Below, piece by piece: positions 61,981 to 64,000 of a stretch of 64,000 nucleotides of DNA. The notes beneath the pieces were generated by a model. That model was not told where the DNA came from, did no database searches, and saw only the letters and a program-made list of their open reading frames with translations. How positions within the stretch are numbered: the stretch's first letter is position 1; every line of letters starts with the position of its first letter. A program made the translations under genes and the position numbers. This DNA comes from JBEHWX01 sp048498995 (GTDB lineage: Bacteria; Bacteroidota; Ignavibacteria; OLB7): positions 53,411 to 117,410 of the forward strand of contig JBEHWX010000003.1 in NCBI GenBank assembly GCA_048498995.1, given 5' to 3'.

Positions 61981-64000
61981 CGCGACGACGACTCCGCATG
62001 CTCCTGACGCTGCTGGCCGGAGGGTTCGGCGTGATGCAGGGGCTCCACGCCCAGCAGCCGGCCGACCCCGGCACGGACGCCCCGGCGGCCGATCCCGCGG
62101 CCGCGGTCGATGCAGCTCCCGTGCGCGAGGAGCTGCCGCTGGCCGTCGGCGTGCTCGGTGGCTACGGCTACCATCTGAACCTCGGCTCGATCGACCTCGG
62201 CGGCGATCTTCTCTTCGGCGCCGGCAACTGCGGCATCATCGACGGTGGTGACGGCAAGGGGATCACCGCCGGCATCTTCGGGGAGTACAAGCTCTCGCCG
62301 CAGCTCACGCTCGGCGCCAGGATTCTCCGCGAGGTCAACTCCGGCACGATGAGCGGCCCGGCCGCCTCCCCGGCCGATTACCGGCTCCCCGACGGCAGCC
62401 TGGCCCCGGTCGAGAGCGAGAACCGCTTCGCCATCGACCTGACGACGATCGCGCTGGAGATCTACGGAACGATACGTCCGTTCGATCTGCCGCTGGAGCT
62501 CAGCGGCGGGCCGAAGGTCGCGATCACCTCCGGCTCGACCTACGAGCTGCAGGAGCGGATCATCTCCCCGGAGGAAGTGACCTTCCAGAACGGCACCGCC
62601 ACGCGGGTCTTCGGCTCCGGGCCGATGGACGTGACGCTCCTGTTCGGCGTGAACCTCGGCGCCGGCTGGCCGCTGCGGATCTCCCGCGCGATAGAGATGA
62701 TCCCGGCTATCGGATTGTCCACCTACCTGAACAGCTTTACCGCGCACGGCACGGCGATCGACGCGGCCGCGCGAGGGACGATCGGCTTCCGCTATACGTT
62801 CCTGAAGCCGCTTCCCCCTCCTCCGCCCCCTCCGGAGCCGCCGCCTCCTCCCCCCCCGCCGGCCGAGGAGCCGCCGAAGAAGCCGCCGGTGCTCGCCGCC
62901 TCCATCCACGCCGAGGGGCTGGCCCCGACCGGCGAGGCACGTCCCACCGTGCTCCTGACGGTCGACGAGCGGATCCGCGCGCGCGAGGTGGCGATTCTCC
63001 CCTACGTCTTTTTCCCGGCCGGCTCCTCGGAGCTTCCGGAGAGCTACCGCTCCTCCGGCACGGCGAGCTCCGGCACGGCGAGCTCCGGCGCCCCGTCGGA
63101 AAGCGCGCTCGACGCCTATCCGTCGATGCTGGCCACCATCGGCCGGCGCATGGCCGCCAATCCCTCGGAGCGCCTGACGCTCACCGGCACCAACTCCAAC
63201 ACGGGCGACGAGAAGGGGAACCTCGAGCTTTCCCGCGCCCGCGCCGAGGCGGTCCGCGCGTATCTCACATCCGGTTTCGGCATCGATCCCTCCCGCATCG
63301 CCGTGGAGGCGCGTGGCCTTCCGGCCAAGGCCTCCAACAGCGGCTATCCGCAGGGGGAGGAGGAGAACCGCCGCGTCGAGATCACCGGCGGCCAGGCGAT
63401 CCTCGGCCCGATCGTGGCCGGCGACACGCTCCGCAGCTATGCATCGCCCGGCTTCCGCATCGCCAGCGACGTGAACGCCGAGGGAGGGCTCGGCGACTGG
63501 ACGATCGAGGCGGCGATCGACGGCTCGCTGATCCGACGCCTGACCGGGAAGACCATCCTCACGCATCAGCTCGACGACACCTTCACGCCGGAGGAGCTTC
63601 GCCGCCTTGCCGGCGCGCGCGGCGTCGAGGTGCGGATCACCGCCTCGGACAAGACCGGGCAGAGCGCGTCTACCCCCTGGAGCCCGGTGCCGGTGGCGGT
63701 GGAGCGGAGCGTGCATCAGGATCTGATGCTGGCCGACACCAGCGTGATGCTGCAGGACATGATCCTGTTCGACTACAACAGCAGCGAGCTTTCGGCCGGC
63801 GCCCGCGCCGCCCTGGCCCGCCTGAAGAGCGGCCTGCCGGCCGGCGCGAAGCTCCGCGTGATCGGCTACGCCGACGAGACCGGCGACCGCGAGTACAACC
63901 GAAAGCTCTCGCTGGCGCGCGCGCGCGCCGTGGGGGAAGCGCTCGGCACCGGCACCATCAGCGTGGAGGGGGCCGGCGGCACCAGCTCCATCTACCCGAA
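61977..64000 (+). CDS. Outer-membrane protein with two OmpA-like domains (partial)
   Basis: At least 674 residues, running off the window end. The ATG overlaps the upstream stop (ATGA), so it is coupled to the T9SS cargo gene. Order: signal peptide ending near HAQQ; a beta-barrel-like domain (about 50-280); a Pro-rich hinge (KPLPPPPPPPEPPPPPPPAE, 278-297) typical of OmpA periplasmic linkers; a first OmpA-like peptidoglycan-binding domain (FPAGSSELPES ... LTGTNSNTGDEKGNLELSRARAEAVRAYL ... RRVEI); an intervening Ig-like part; and a second OmpA-like domain beginning DMILFDYNSSELSAGARAALARL and cut by the end. It probably anchors the outer membrane to the wall. Confidence 0.85.
   Translation, partial: MTRRRLRMLLTLLAGGFGVMQGLHAQQPADPGTDAPAADPAAAVDAAPVREELPLAVGVLGGYGYHLNLGSIDLGGDLLFGAGNCGIIDGGDGKGITAGIFGEYKLSPQLTLGARILREVNSGTMSGPAASPADYRLPDGSLAPVESENRFAIDLTTIALEIYGTIRPFDLPLELSGGPKVAITSGSTYELQERIISPEEVTFQNGTATRVFGSGPMDVTLLFGVNLGAGWPLRISRAIEMIPAIGLSTYLNSFTAHGTAIDAAARGTIGFRYTFLKPLPPPPPPPEPPPPPPPPAEEPPKKPPVLAASIHAEGLAPTGEARPTVLLTVDERIRAREVAILPYVFFPAGSSELPESYRSSGTASSGTASSGAPSESALDAYPSMLATIGRRMAANPSERLTLTGTNSNTGDEKGNLELSRARAEAVRAYLTSGFGIDPSRIAVEARGLPAKASNSGYPQGEEENRRVEITGGQAILGPIVAGDTLRSYASPGFRIASDVNAEGGLGDWTIEAAIDGSLIRRLTGKTILTHQLDDTFTPEELRRLAGARGVEVRITASDKTGQSASTPWSPVPVAVERSVHQDLMLADTSVMLQDMILFDYNSSELSAGARAALARLKSGLPAGAKLRVIGYADETGDREYNRKLSLARARAVGEALGTGTISVEGAGGTSSIYP
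63053..63092. repeat. 15-bp tandem repeat in the OmpA-like gene
   Basis: ctccggcacggcgag occurs twice perfectly, then ctccggcgcc. It encodes SSGTA-SSGTA-SSGAP inserted in a loop of the first OmpA-like domain. Confidence 0.85.

Noticed and set aside
1..64000. tRNA, rRNA, insertion sequences, prophage or integrase genes
   Set aside because: No cloverleaf or CCA-ended tRNA, rRNA core or transposase/integrase motif was recognised in the reading. A tRNAscan-SE and ISfinder search would be decisive.

Overview
The window is a GC-rich bacterial chromosome segment with 47 supported protein genes and no recognisable rRNA or tRNA genes. Three proteins carry a type IX secretion (T9SS) C-terminal sorting domain. 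There is also a GWxTD-domain protein, a carboxypeptidase-regulatory-domain TonB receptor, many outer-membrane beta-barrels, and TTG/TAnnTTTG-type promoter motifs. Together these point to the Bacteroidota/Ignavibacteriota/Kapaibacteriota side of the FCB group. The sequence alone does not settle the phylum.

Layout: 0-8.5 kb holds envelope genes: a beta-barrel, two tandem Asp-box (BNR) T9SS cargo proteins and a TonB-dependent receptor. 8.7-13.2 kb holds a type III polyketide synthase with a small membrane partner, a repeat-filled gap, a divergent DoxX/AraC pair and a nitroreductase-like flavoprotein. 13.3-15.1 kb is an AT-rich island with a DUF5131 three-Cys protein and its partner TcmP, probably foreign and possibly defence-related. 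15.3-27.5 kb is mixed housekeeping: DUF488, SRPBCC, MarR, SDR, a J-like protein, a methyltransferase beside 186-bp tandem repeats, a UbiA-family prenyl-phosphate phosphoribosyltransferase, a SIMPL protein, the methylmalonyl-CoA mutase large subunit, a CoA-transferase homologue and a porin-like barrel. 28-30.3 kb has three tandem paralogous outer-membrane proteins. 30.5-35.7 kb has uvrB, a TPR-LuxR regulator and a Kelch lipoprotein.

The standout is 35.9-46.3 kb, where all genes are on the + strand: an unusual thiazole/oxazole-modified microcin (TOMM/LAP) cluster. It has a sigma-factor-like regulator, a 109-aa precursor with ten cysteines in a C4-Ile-Ala-C6 core, a perfect hairpin terminator, a CPBP (SagE-like) protease, an E1-like leader-binding protein (SagC-like), a YcaO cyclodehydratase (SagD-like) and a SagB-type dehydrogenase. 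An 805-aa TPR protein with a terminal winged-helix-like segment and two more CPBP-type membrane proteins follow. Gene content, and the terminator just after the precursor, recall streptolysin S. The core layout (Arg, azole block, two aliphatic residues, azole block) recalls plantazolicin. No dedicated exporter is visible.

46.4-64 kb returns to core functions: a fused KGD-type 2-oxoglutarate dehydrogenase E1/E2 protein, GWxTD and beta-barrel proteins, a second TPR-LuxR regulator, a lytic transglycosylase, an MlaE/MlaF-like ABC pair, a giant SBBP-repeat T9SS cargo protein, and an overlapping two-OmpA-domain protein cut by the window end. Short perfect tandem repeats, very often of 15-bp period, recur at gene edges and in secretion-signal regions across the window.
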